Source: Epiperipatus broadwayi
Taxonomy: Eukaryota > Onychophora > Udeonychophora > Euonychophora > Peripatidae
DNA: 64,000 nt
Direction of reading: 5' to 3'
Assembly: GCA_028023455.1 (NCBI GenBank)
Contig: JAQFVV010001068.1
Coordinates: 16,001-80,000, forward strand
Part shown: piece after piece, positions 13,023-25,249 of the stretch
How positions within the stretch are numbered: position 1 is the stretch's first letter
How the letters are laid out: every line of letters starts with the position of its first letter
Program-made: the position numbers and the translations under genes
The notes under the pieces: generated by a model
The model's input: only the letters and a program-made list of their open reading frames with translations
Database searches by the model: none
Told to the model about the DNA's origin: nothing

Positions 13023-13039
13023 CTTTATGATCAATTAAA

Positions 13040-14640
13040 TGTTTTTATTTAATGTTTTTTTAATTCTAAATAATTTCATGTAACTAATATAATGTAGTAG
13101 TACAAATTTGAAAAAAATAAAACTTCAGTATGGATTTTTTTTTCAGCACAATCAATAACAATTGCATGGAAGAACACAAAAAATGTTAACTGATAATTTA
13201 CTTTCATTTTCTCATCCATTTTGCTGCACTTTTGGACAGATAAAAGATGCATTTTCTTTTCTAAAAATCCTGTTTATATTTTCACTTACAATCATGGCTG
13301 CAATTAGTATAACTATGAAAAAAATTAAGAAAATCTCTGAGCTTTGGAAATAGAAATAGATATCTTAAGTTGACTAGAAAGAAAAGGAAATCATAACATC
13401 TGTTCTATAAGTTTATCCACATTTACCATTGCCACTGTTTTTAAACACCAAGACAAAATAGAACAGAGTTCTCAAACCATCATAGATGTATCAAAACTTC
13501 CCAAAATTGTGAAATCATGGATCCCATATAAAAAAAATCAAAGAAGTATGTCAGTGATCCCATTCTAAAGTTTTTTGCTAGATTCTCAGTCATCATCTGG
13601 TGTATTCCACCAATTAAAAAAAACCAATATCATCAAAGGATTTAGAAAACAGCAATGAACCTTAGAATAAGCAATTCATGATTCAAAAAAATATATAATT
13701 ATGACTGATAAATGGATCACCAGAAAGAACACTTTAAGATGTTTTTTTTACATCGATTCATATATATTTTAAGTGTATATTTGCATAATACACATAGCAC
13801 ACTTTACACAAGCATTTGTTGTACATTAAGGATTTTTTTAATTACTATATATAACAGATTAAGTTGTCTGTTAACAGCTTATAATGTAATTTTTAGCTGA
13901 AGAAACAAGCTAAATTTTTTCCCATAGGAAATCTTTATAACTACTTGTTCTTTGATATTCTTGCTTAATGATGAGTTTTGCAAAACCAATTGCTTCACTA
14001 AGTGGGGTGAAAGTGTATTTAAAATTAAAATATATATATATTAAGATAGTAACTCTTTTATCTCAAACATATTGTGGTTGACAAATTATAAATCAAAACT
14101 TATGTTTATATTATATAAGCCTACATTAATAAAGGTCAATGTATATAATTAATTTATATCAATTTTATCTTAGTTTTAAAGTGATAATGAAACTTTATCC
14201 TTTTAACTAAATTTATTTTTAATAAATCTGTTTAGAATTTATATTAGAAAAACAATAATTAATAATCTATAAAACTTTTCTCAATTCTTTTGTATTTTTT
14301 TTATCAATTAAAACTTTTGGAAAATCAATTTTTTTAAGCCTTGTTTGTTTTTGAAAATGTTGTATTTCACTTAATAATATTTTAAGTATAATCCATAAAC
14401 AAGCAGATTTATTTAATTTAAAAAGATTTTGTAAACCGAATAAATGAAAGTAATTACTGGCTTTTGGTAAATCAAAAGAATGAAAATAAGTACTGACTTA
14501 TTTAATTAGAGAATTGTGTAAACAGATAATATTGGCTTTGTTAATCATTTATTAAATGAGTGGCTCTGTTAATTTTTTTACAAAAATTGGTAAATAAGTG
14601 GGTTAATTAAAAATTTGGCAAACAAGTGGGCTTAATAATT
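13040..14640. other. Gene-free stretch
   Basis: Nothing supportable. The open frames at 13162-13353 and 13712-13900 are short, low-complexity and lack recognisable domains. Around 14560-14640 a loose AAGTGGG...TTAATTA unit occurs twice. Confidence 0.45.
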
Positions 14641-14655
14641 AAGGAAATTGAATGA

Positions 14656-14700
14656 TATAAAAAGGCCAGCTGAGAATTATTCTAGTTAGTCTGTTTCTAT
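14656..14700 (+). promoter_or_regulatory. Candidate TATA-box promoter
   Basis: TATAAAAAGG at 14656-14665 lies 30-40 bp upstream of TTAGTCTG, an initiator-like context. It precedes the exon-like structure at 15.3-15.5 kb. TATA-like strings are common in DNA this AT-rich; only the GC-containing extension makes this one stand out. Confidence 0.25.
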
Positions 14701-15390
14701 TTATCTTTGATCCCGTTTCTTGTAATTATTGCTTTTGCTTGCTTAGCATGATACATCTTGAACCTTTACCAATAGTCAAGTTAATAACCATGACTGGCTA
14801 GGTATCAGGGAATAAAGTTCATTTCTTCAGTATGTAGCCCATAGTCATTAAATTAGAACTTTATTTGCTGAGTTTAGCTAACAATGTGCTAACTATCATC
14901 AAGTATGCTACAACAGATGTCCTTCTCAACCTTAAAGGAAAAATTTCTTGACATCTCTCTACAAGATTAACAAATAGTATATAAAGAGACTTCACACAGA
15001 AACTATTAAGAAGCTCCATTTTCATAAGTATGTAGGTATATATAAATTTTAACTTTTCTGTAAAATAATAACCCTTTAAACATCTTTCCCTTGGACTTAA
15101 AAGTAGTCATTTTATTTAGAGACTATTTTGTAAGAGATTTATTTTAGCTTATTTACTTATATGCCCACATTATGCAGGCAATGAATTTCAAATTATAAAC
15201 ATCCAGATTCAGGTTAAGATTAATAGAAATCTACACAGGCTATGCATGCACTTTTTGCACCTTCGTTTCCATCTCTTTTTCTACTTTCAGGAAAGGTAAG
15301 TTTTATTTTTCTATGATAAAAAATAAAAATTTTATAATTTTTGTGATAAAGTAAAATGAAGTTTTTGTCTTTCTCTCATTTTTTTGATAG

Positions 15391-15483
15391 TTACTGGAAA
15401 AGTATTTGCTGTGAAAAATACATCGGTAAAAAGTTTTACTTTTCCTGAAGTATTTTGAAGACAACATTATGATAGGTCTAATT
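15391..15483 (+). other. Candidate 93-bp exon
   Basis: A pyrimidine-rich acceptor ending TTTTTTTGATAG (to 15390) and a strong donor GTAAGTATTT (from 15484) bracket this block. A second strong donor, GTAAGTTTTA, follows GAAAG at 15291-15295, so an upstream exon ending at 15295 and a 95-bp intron are conceivable. All three frames of the block hit a stop (the longest open part reads TGKVFAVKNTSVKSFTFPEV), so it would be a terminal or untranslated exon. Chance splice-site pairing is quite possible. Confidence 0.22.
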
Positions 15484-15499
15484 GTAAGTATTTATTTTT

Positions 15500-17637
15500 C
15501 TATATTTCTTAATTATTATTTTATTTTTATATATTTTTTAATTATTATTTTATTTTTATATATTTATATTTGATAAAAAATATACAAAAAAAATATTATT
15601 GAAACATAAAAAAAGATCATGATTGTGTACCTTTATATTGTGAATTATCTGCATTTTTTGCTATCTTGGGTCCAGTATTTTAATTAGGTGATATGAAACA
15701 AAGATAAACATATTTTGCAAATATTATGACCCGATTTAGATTTTTCTATAATGTCTTGTCTGCATTTTAATAATAATAAAAATACGCAAATGCAAAAGTA
15801 AAGATTTTGACAGTATATAAACTTATGTCGATTATACACTACTGCAATGTAAATTTCAAAGCTGCATATCAAATGCAAAGAGAGATGGTTGTTGATGAAG
15901 CTATTACTAAATTTATGGTGATAGTAGCATGAAGCAATATGAGCCCTCAAAAGCTATAAAGATAGGCTAAATAATATTACAGCACACTGACTCTAAACTA
16001 CTAACTTATGTGCCTCAAGCTTAATTCTATAATGAATTTAGTATTTCATTCACTTTTTATTTTATTTTGTATATAGTAACTATTTTAGTAATACTTTTTA
16101 ATAAATTACAATCTGTAGTGAAGTTCTTTAGTATAATATTCAAATTATACTAATTATTGATTAATATTAACTACTTGTTAAGAGATGTTATTGGGGATGA
16201 CATTCATTGCAAACCCCTGTATGAAAATACATTTTGAAGAGCTACTAGGAAAAATGAAAGGTACTAATGTCTTTATTCTACAAGGTTTTCAAGTGATGGA
16301 TTACATTAGATAAGTGTTATTAGAAATTTTATGATGAATCCAACTAATCTATTAATAAAAATATAATTTTAAGTTGTATGCATGATAATTTAGAATTTAT
16401 GAAATAATATGAAAATAATTATTAGAAATATTAACTTTTTTTCTTTTTTTTTATTACTTTGAATATCGATGACTACATTTTTTTTTAGCTTAATTACATT
16501 ATTTGGTGTTTGATCTTTCAAACAATATATATTGTGTCATTTTTTGAATAACACTTAAAAGTTATAGTAAAATTTGTAGCTTAGCATAATTTTTTAAATA
16601 TTCAATATGATTTGCAAGCCAAGAGATTAGATTACCAACAAGCCAATAACAGTCATAATTCAAGTTAAATAATTGTATGTATTTATGCATTTATCTGTTA
16701 TATAAGACTATTTTTTAATGCTGAGATGTTATAATGTCATATCTAACTTAGTGTATCTGGTATAGCATGGTAGCTTTAGTTTAGATAAAATAAACCAGTT
16801 TGCTTAAATTTTAATTTTTCCTTTATTTGTAAAGAATTTTTTTTATTATTATAAAAAAATAGCTTCTATGATTGTTATTAATTACAATGTAGTTTTAGAT
16901 CAATGTGGCTATTAAAGAAAAGTTTTAAACAGAAAAAAAGAAATTTTAAAAAAGAGATAGAAAATTTTCTTTTTCTTTATTAGTTTATGTTTAATAAGTA
17001 AAATTTCACATCTTTTTTAAGATCTTCAAAGCCACTAATATGTGTGTTTGTTTAACTCAGTGTATGCCTAACTATAAATCATTTGATAAGCTGATTAAAT
17101 TTATTAGTAGTTTTGCTGTTTATTCTGTTCACATCTCATGCATCTGAAATTAAAAGAATTGATATATGTACATGTGTGCATTGTATAAAATAATCTTGGG
17201 TATTTATCCACCGTATATGAATTTACATTGTGTTCATTCTCTCCATGATGTGTATGATGCCTGTTGGTGGTACTTGTGCATGATTGTGTAGGGTAGAGAC
17301 ATTTCTCCCCTTAAATTATATTTTTTTTCATAGTAATATGGGTGATTCAGAGATCTTTTTATTGTCATTCCATTTTACTGGTGTAAGATCAAATGCACAG
17401 TATATAGGCTAAATTTTTAATGGCCTACATGTGCAAATATTTATAGTAAGTTAAGATTACTTTATTATTGTTTGTTTATTGCAATAACTGAAATATATAT
17501 GTGCTCACATATTAACAAACCATAGAGTAATTATTAAATTTCAGAGATGATCTAATATTATAAAATTTTAAAGCTACCAAGCTATCAAATGCACTCCATG
17601 CTAACATAAGAAGGATCCATTGACATTAAAATACATT
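15500..17637. other. Gene-free stretch
   Basis: AT-rich with a short tandem duplication at 15500-15560 (TTAATTATTATTTTATTTTT twice). The minus-strand frame 15684-15950 has no recognisable domain. Confidence 0.45.
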
Positions 17638-17760
17638 TTATTCAAAGTATAGTATTCAAACCCTGATATATTTGAATTGTTATATTTGAACTCTGATTTA
17701 TTCAAACTCTGTTGTATTTAGACTATGAAATATTTGAAATATTGTATTTGAATTCTCATA
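17638..17760. repeat. Degenerate 14-18 bp tandem repeat
   Basis: About eight diverged copies of a TATTCAAACTCTGATT-like unit follow each other, e.g. TATTCAAACCCTGATATA, TTTGAACTCTGATT and TATTCAAACTCTGTTG. An old minisatellite. Confidence 0.6.
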
Positions 17761-18028
17761 TTAGCAGTATTATATTGTAAATAAACATTGTTTTGCTGAT
17801 TGTTAGATTTGTTTCAGAATTTTGTTTACTGTTGTCTGCTCTGCCAATTAATATTAGTCAAGAATCTCTGCTCTCCATAATTTAGAGGTGAATCTAAATG
17901 TCTGAGTGATAGTACAGCTGTAGTAGGTATCAATAAATTCTCACTTTCTAGACTATAGTTCTAGTGGTGCCCTCTGATATTGAATATTATTGTGCTTGCT
18001 ATTCATTACAATATATATATATATATAT

Positions 18029-18790
18029 TGTAACAGTGTAAAGAAACAGGGGTGAACCTGGGTGATGGAAAATCATCATCATCAACTTCAAGTCAAAAAC
18101 TCAAATTTAAATATAAAAAATATATAATGAATAACTATGAGCATGACGCATGAACACAAAACTAACTATAAGTTCTACAACTGTTACTGTGAGCAAGAGA
18201 TATAATACAAACATATAATATTCTAAAACTATTTTAGGATTGAGTGAGTTCACTGTAATAACTTTAACAATAAAATATAAATTTATTAATTAGAAAAATA
18301 AAATAAAATTAAGGTCTGCTGAGTATCCTATAAATATAAATTCGGCATTCTGATTTTTATTAATACAAAAAGAAATAAGTTATCACATTGTGGTTTACAA
18401 ATATTTCAATAGGTTTACATAAAACACCTATATATTAGCACACAGACATACCTGTATAAAAAATTACATATCAGAATTGTGATAAGATAATAATAAAATT
18501 CAATAATTCATTTTAATAATTCATAAAATGTTATTGATTTTAACATATATATGTATCTACATGACATGCATCTGTATAAGTATAGATTAGTTCATAAAAT
18601 AAACTTATTAAACCATCTTATATTTTCACAAGACATAATTAATTCAATGTCAAAAACATATATACATAACCAGTGCACACATATGTGCATATTACTATTA
18701 TCTTCTTTACTAAAGTTCTCTTTGCATAATATCTCATAAACTTTTCTTACTGCTATTTTTCCCCCACCAAAACCAAACATATTTCTAACA
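18029..18790 (+). mobile_element. LTR-like sequence starting TGTAAC, right end not found
   Basis: Starts TGTAACAGTGTAAAGAAACA directly after an (AT)n tract and shares scattered stretches with the LTR-like block at 34422 (GAGCAAGAGATATAAT versus GAACAAGAGATGATG; AATTAAGGTC versus GATTAAGGTC). The left flank reads ATTACA-(AT)n-TGTAAC. No coding sequence. I cannot define its right end. Confidence 0.35.
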
Positions 18791-19174
18791 GATACCTTGT
18801 ACGGAAGAACAACTAAACCTTTCTAGCAGATACCCTGCATGTGAGAACAAGATCTGGGTCAGCAAGTAAAAATGAAAGTCATCAATTTCTTTATTTACAA
18901 TGAAAAATTATTTCAGGTAAGTCATGTTATATATCAATTTTTTCATCATTTTATGAGGCTGTCTATGAAAATGTCATTTTAACATTTAATTTTTAAAATT
19001 TTAAATTTGTGAACCAATGTAAAAATAAATATTTACCTGAAGGTTTGTGATAATGGCACATTATTAGATGATATTATTTCCAACTTTCTTATACACTTAA
19101 AAATACTATTTTTTATACTATAACTTTAGTCTTACGTTTTCGACTGTCCTGCAGTCATCATAATAATTTAAATA

Positions 19175-19925
19175 ATGTAATTAAGATAAAAGAGGTTAAA
19201 GAAATAAGGAATAAATATGAGGAAGAGATAGTGTTTATAAAATCAGATAAAGGTAATAAATTAGTATTAATGAATAAAGAAGAATATATTGGTAAAATGA
19301 ATAAATTATTGTCAGATGGGTATTTTATTAAAATAAAAAAAGATGATACTAAATTTAAAAATGGGAAGATTTATAAATTAGTAAAAGGATTATCTAATAA
19401 TGGATTAATAGATAGAAAAATATTTGCATTATTGGGAAATAAGGATTGTGGAATGGCAAGAATATATAGAGCACCAAAAATATTTAAAAAAGGGATGCCT
19501 TTAAGACCAATTATAAATGGTACAAATTCATATTTTGATAAAATATCTAAATGGATATCAAATAATATTTTTAAGAAATAATGATAAAAGTAGTTTTAAT
19601 ATTAAAAATAATAAAGAGCTAATAAAAGAAATTAGAGATAAAATAAATGAATATAATAATTATTAGTTGACTATGGTAAAAATAGATGTTGTGTCAATGT
19701 ACATGAATATAAATGTAGAAAAAACAATAGTTAACAATAAAAAGATATAGAAATGATGAGTATAAAAAAGTAAATATACCTATATAGAAATTGAGGGAAA
19801 TAATGAGAATCAGTTGTAAAGAGATTACATTTGAATTTAATGGAGAATATTATAAACAAAGGAAAGGATTATGAATAGGAGGAGCATTAAGTGGGGTACT
19901 TAGTAATATATATTATTTAATATCC
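19175..19925 (+). pseudogene. Penelope-like element reverse transcriptase fragment (PLE1)
   Basis: An open stretch to the stop at 19581 reads VFIKSDKGNKLVLMNKEEYI, then YRAPKIFKKGMPLRPIINGT: the DKG and PK-x-x-K-x-x-PLRPI motifs of PLE reverse transcriptase. After a frameshift, KIDVVSMYMNIN (near 19680) is motif A with its catalytic Asp, and FEFNGEYYKQRKGL followed by IGGALSGVLSNIYY (19830-19915) is motif B. The catalytic YxDD region, thumb and endonuclease are missing beyond 19925, so it is 3'-truncated as well as frameshifted. Just upstream (19137-19163) lies a TTTTCGACTG...CAGTCATCAT string typical of PLE ends. Confidence 0.85.
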
Positions 19926-20865
19926 TTGAGCCGATTGTCTTGAAAATTCATTGAGCTATTATTATTATAGATAAATAAATTTTAAAATATCAATTATGTA
20001 TACATACAAATAGATCCATTCATATGATAATGTAACCTATTAATTTCTTAAAGTTCCTTACTGAAATATATATATATATATAATAAGCAATATTATTTTA
20101 GACAAAATGTTTTTAAAATTGAAATGTTTCAAATCTTTTTCTTTTAAAGTGGTAAACCTTACTGCAAGTTTTTTGTGTATTACAAATAAAACAAGATGAA
20201 CTGCGAACTTATTCTTAAAATGCATAATAAAATAAAATATTAGAATTGTTACTTTGATTTTTAAAATGTCATTCATTATTTATGTATTAGAACTTAAGAT
20301 TTATAAAATACATATATATCACTGTTTTTTATTAAAAAGCAAAACTTGTGCACATCTCTTTTGGAATTTTAAATAGTTTTAACTTTTGAGAAAGTTAATA
20401 TATTATTTTAAAATTTAAAGGAAGTAAATTGTGAATTGTTTTATGTAGATGAAACATTTTGTCATTTTGAACCTTATCAAAGATAATGTATACATAGAGT
20501 GAAATTAAAGAAGGCATTTAAATTAGCAGCTAAATAATTAATGATCTCTATATGATAATGATCTAAAATACAAATACAAAAAAAAATTTAGTAGATGACA
20601 TGTGTTAAGACTGTATCAATATGGTACAATATATATATGAATATTTTAATATTTCAATATCAAAGTATCATAAATAAAATTAACTTTTTAATATTAAATA
20701 ATTAATATTAAAATTTATTAATTTTAATTTTTAAAAAATACCCTATCACAAAAATAAATGTAATCACAAAGACAGTGCTGATCACTCTTGTCAAAGATAA
20801 TAGTTATAAAAAAGGTTAAAAAAATGTATGACATCAAATCACAACATAACAATATTCAACTGAAC

Positions 20866-21215
20866 ATTGTTAGATTTTTTTTTTCATCATAAAATTAACA
20901 TTAGGTGTAAACCAAGCTTTCTTAATTTTACATTTTCTATTATTGTGTTTACTAGAAACCATTTTTATTTTATTAGGATTAAAAACATGACCAAATAAAT
21001 ATTCACAATCCAAAAACACTGATGACATTGAAGAATTGAACTTAGCTTTGTTGTAACAATATACATGTTGTTTAACCTTTATATTAATGTTTGCACTGGA
21101 TTCACTAAACATAAGGTAACTATGTTCACAGTACTTAATCAATTAAACAATATAAGAACATTCCCTGGAATAAAATCTACATTTACTATTGTAGATGGCT
21201 GAAAACATAAATTTT
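20866..21215 (-). pseudogene. PLE GIY-YIG endonuclease fragment, opposite strand
   Basis: The open part (21142 to 20870) reads NINIKVKQHVYCYNKAKFNS, then VFNPNKIKMVSSKHNNRK. It is clearly homologous to the C-terminal part of PLE2 (INIRLKQHVYHYNKVKMDSL and FSPSKIKTVCGEHNDRK at 24090-24240). Rather than a standalone gene it is the 3' end of a PLE on the minus strand. No reverse transcriptase was seen upstream of it on that strand. Confidence 0.75.
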
Positions 21216-22174
21216 ATTCTTTATCACACAATTTTTTCATATCTGAAGATATAAAAAGCATATAAGAGAGGTTCATATAAGATTTAATCTCCATAATTTG
21301 ATTACAATTAAACTTTAATTTATAATTAAACTGTTTAAATTAAATATATTTATTATAACCTATCTCTATTAAGTCAAATATATATTTATGAATATTATAT
21401 TTTCATCCAAGTCAAATTACACAAATTATGGACTGATGCAAGAAGGCCTTAAGACCTGATTATTTATATTCTGGGTATATATGACATTTAGGATTGATAT
21501 AGCCCAGGGACAAGTGAACTTTTTAACATGAAGCATCATTTTGTTTAAAGCCCCCCCCCCTCAAAAAACCATAATAAAAGAGATATCCTTCCCCCCATTA
21601 AAGAGTTGCAAGAAAAGAGATGAAAAATATGTTCATAAAAAATAGGAATTTGTGAATGGCTATGCATGTATTTGATCATTTATTTTAGTAATAAAACTTA
21701 ATAGAATCTGTATATATCTTTTAACAAAAATAAAAATTTTCTTAAAATATAAATAAATAAAAACACAAAATTATTTTGATAGTTTGATTTATTCACAAAT
21801 TTTTAATATGCAAATATTAATCCTATACAATAATTACTATTATGTAATACAGTTCAATTCAAGAAACATTGTTGTAATAGGCATTTTTCCTTTACTAGAG
21901 TTATCAAAATATTGATTTACAGATTACAAGAGGAAATTTTATAAAATATGTTTATGATAAAAAGAGTCATGAGATTGGGGTCAAAAAGCCACAAATGGTT
22001 CACAAGCCACAATTTGTCAATCCCTGATATAGCATTAACATTAGTAGTCTTAATTCACATTGTGTAGTGCAATGTATTGTTATTATGCTTTATTAACAAA
22101 TATAGATATTTAATCAAACATTTATTTTTATGATGGAGTACTTTTTTTACAAGTTTTTATTACACTTACTAATA

Positions 22175-24350
22175 AGAATTGGAACTTTATAAAAGCATTT
22201 AAAATTTGCAAGAAGGTAGCGAAATTTATTGCAAGGTTGTGTTTTTTAAAGAATTGTTTGGAAATTAATGTATTTCCTAATTGTTACGAATTATATATTA
22301 ATAGTGCTGCATATATTCAAAAAGAAGCTATTATTAAATTACAGAAACAATTATTACATTTGATTACATGTGATTGTAAAAAAAAATTTTATATTCCACA
22401 ATTAAACAGAAAAATACTTAGCACAAAATCACTGCATTCTTGATCATATTAAAAAACAATATGATCATTATATACTATTTTGATTACCAAAATAATATTA
22501 GATATTTTGGTTTTTAGTTTATTTGCAAGGTATTAACGACCAATCATTTCATTTAAATTTTTTTACTAATTTGCCATTAGTGTATTTAGTTGAGAGGCAA
22601 ACAAAACTTTCAAATTAAAGCCCCAAATTTGGTACCTCTAAATTCCATAACCTGCATATATAATTAGGTGCTGATTTTGAAATGGGTTGTGAATTTAGAG
22701 AAAATAAAGATGTGGTTTTTAAACAAGCCACTTGCTTATTACAAAGAAATTCTCTGAAAAATGATAATTTTTATTGGAATGGTTCTGTACAGGTTAGAAA
22801 GATGTTAAAAGAGAAGAAAAGTATTACTTGCCTAGAAGAAGATAGAGGCAATAAATTTGTACTTTTGGATCAGGGCATGTATTGCAAAAAAGTCAAATTG
22901 TTAAGTTAAATTGTGTAAAAATTAATGAATATAATGTCAAATCATCTAGAAATAAGTTTATAAATAATGTTTTACAAAAATATAAAAATCAAGTTTTTAA
23001 AATAGATACATATTTAAAGATATATACATTTGCCACAATAACTCCATACATTTTTGCTAATATTAATTTGCATAAAGAAAATTATCCTTTAAAGCTGAGG
23101 ATTGACTTTTGAGATTTGTATCATGAAAAAACAAAAAATTAGTTTCTAAATGGTTATAGGATGAACTGGGTTTTGAACAATTGCAATTAAATCATCTTTT
23201 GAATGCATTAGTATTTTGAATTCTGCTCAAGTTAGGGATAGATGTAGAATGGCCTCTTTTGATGTTAATGAATTGTATGATTCAGTTGATTATATTTTTT
23301 TTCTGAAGAATATTCAGGATTTTCTTATTAAAAAGAATTCTGAGGAACAAAAGATTAAATTTATTATAGATGTTCTCTATTGAATTAGTCAAGATATTAC
23401 TTCTTCTTTCAAAATAAAACAATCATAGCTGCTGTGAATTTCAGTTAGTGCTTTCGTTTGTAGTCTGGCAATTAATTATATTGAAAAAAATCTACATTGA
23501 ATAATTATAATAATATTGTGTACATTATATATGTTGTCATATTTTATTTGTAGTACTTTGGAAGTAATAAAAGACTTTTTGATAAAGTTAATAAAGAACC
23601 AAAATTAAAATAATTAATTGAACATGTGGTTAATGAAAATATTAAATATCTGCATTTGTTAATAAAGTGTAAGAAGCTATATCAATCTTAAATCTTTTGT
23701 ATATCCAGGATATAAATATACAGGTTTCAAGGCCTTCTTGCATTGGAACTATAATTTGTGTAAATTTGAATTGGATAAAAAAAACAATATTCATAAATAT
23801 ATTTGGTGAATCAGTAGTGATGGATTACAATAAATATACTTTATTAAAACATGTTAAGCATTTTAATAATAAAGTTTAATAGTAATCAGATTATGGGTAT
23901 TAAACCTTGGATGACTCTCACTTATATACCTTCTATATCTTAAAATATGAAGAAATTGTTTGATAAATAATATGTATGTTTTGGTCATCTACTATATTAA
24001 ATCATTTAATTAACAATAGTAAAGATAGAATTGATCCCAAAGAACGTCCTCGTATTGTTCATTTGATTAAATTTCAGGAACTTAACAGATATTAATATAA
24101 GACTTAAGCAGCATGTATATCATTATAATAAAGTTAAGATGGATTCTTTAATGTCATCATGTTTTTGGATCATCAGCATTTTTTTAGTTGTGTTTTCAGT
24201 CCTAGTAAAATAAAAACAGTTTGTGGTGAACATAATGATAGGAAACAAAATTAAGGAGACAGTTGATTTCTAATGATAACTTTGTGATGAATAGTTTAAT
24301 AGTGTTCAGTTGAGTACTTTTTGGAATATGTGCAATTAGACTGATGATTG
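22175..24350 (+). pseudogene. Nearly full-length Penelope-like element, broken ORF (PLE2)
   Basis: Pieces appear in the expected order. The N-terminal CFLKNCLEINVFPNCYELYI (22237-22443) resembles the PLE N-terminal FLxxCxxxxxxP block. Then DRGNKFVLLDQGMYCKKV (near 22850), the DKGN segment, and motif A MASFDVNELYDSVDY (23249-23293). Near 23900 WMTLTYIPSIS corresponds to the thumb/linker, and near 24090-24240 comes the endonuclease-side INIRLKQHVYHYNKVKMDSL. Frameshifts and stops separate every block. A functional PLE makes one polyprotein that primes reverse transcription from chromosomal ends or nicks; this copy cannot. The endonuclease end matches the fragment at 20.9-21.2 kb, so both are one family. 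Confidence 0.82.
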
Positions 24351-24707
24351 TGTAACTTCCATTTGTAGTTTGATGTATGTAAGGATGCACCAAAATGCAT
24401 TTAGGTTATATTACTACTTATTAATTATTATTTACCTCCATAGTTTTGGAATTAATATTCCTTATGATTTCATTAATTTTACCTTTCCTAAAAACAGAGA
24501 ATATTATAAAGTCCTCCTTTGTGAAACCAAAACATCAAAAAAGGCATGTTGATCTTCAGTTTGTATTCATAACAATGTTGATATGTGAGTGTAGGTTACT
24601 GATATGAATCATGAACTTGACAAGTTTTTTTTAAATAGGTTGATCAAAAAATAAAAAATCATCAGTATATGTAAGCTAAATTGAGGATTTAAAAATTATT
24701 CATTCTT

Positions 24708-24937
24708 AAGCCATATGCAACTGAACTAAGTTCAGATACACCATATATTAATAGCTTAAGCAATATAAAATCACCAAAGCCTTAAGAGCAATAACAATAA
24801 TTGCAAGGAAATCAAGTGATATATCACATGACTTAATTTAACAAGCTTGTATTATGTTAAGGTTTTGGCAATTTTATATTGCTAAAGCTATTACTGTATA
24901 TGGTGTATCTAAACTTAATTCAGTTCCATATGATTAT
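24708..24937. repeat. Inverted repeat downstream of PLE2
   Basis: The left arm (TAAGCCATATGCAACTGAAC and on to 24785) pairs imperfectly with the right arm (24858-24937, ending TTCAGTTCCATATGATTA); arms are about 80 bp. A second inverted pairing links 24799-24862 with 25168-25245 (AAGTCATGTGATATATCAC versus GTCATGTGATATATGAC). Nested inverted repeats of this type are usual at PLE termini. Confidence 0.55.
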
Positions 24938-25068
24938 TTAAATTAGATATCTGGATTTGAAGACATATGAATGTCTAAAAATTTCAGATTTTCTACTTAA
25001 TAGATAATCATTAGATAATGTGCTGAGCTTGACTTGGTATTTAAATCTAATGCTTGAATATCATAACA

Positions 25069-25106
25069 CCTCACTGAGGAAGCCAGAAGCAGAAACCGGT
25101 CTGAGG
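25069..25106 (+). ncRNA. Hammerhead-ribozyme-like motif, probably PLE-associated
   Basis: In order: stem I 5' strand CCTCA (25069-25073); the conserved core CTGAGGA, i.e. CUGANGA (25074-25080); a short stem II AGC-CAGAA-GCA (25081-25091); core GAAA (25092-25095); CCGG; the cleavage-site dinucleotide TC (25100-25101); and stem I 3' strand TGAGG (25102-25106), perfectly complementary to the start. Stem III would be the self-complementary ACCGGT, which can pair only between two molecules, as proposed for minimal dimeric hammerheads. Weakness: the closing pair of stem II is A-A rather than G-C. PLEs are known carriers of minimal hammerheads, and this sits about 0.8 kb after PLE2. Confidence 0.6.
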
Positions 25107-25249
25107 ATGGGGATATTCTGAAAAGCTTGTTAAAAGCTATTGACAGGCTCATTAGATAACCTTTGTAATACAAGTTTGTTAAATTAGGTCATGTGATATA
25201 TGACTTTATTTCTTTGCAAATATATATATATATTAATTGATAGGTTAAA

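Noticed and set aside
19137-19163. Active hammerhead ribozyme beside PLE1
   Set aside because: On the minus strand TGATGA, a GACTG/CAGTC stem and GAAA are present, but the base before TGATGA is A rather than C and no cleavage-site TC/stem I closure follows; kept only as a PLE-end signature.
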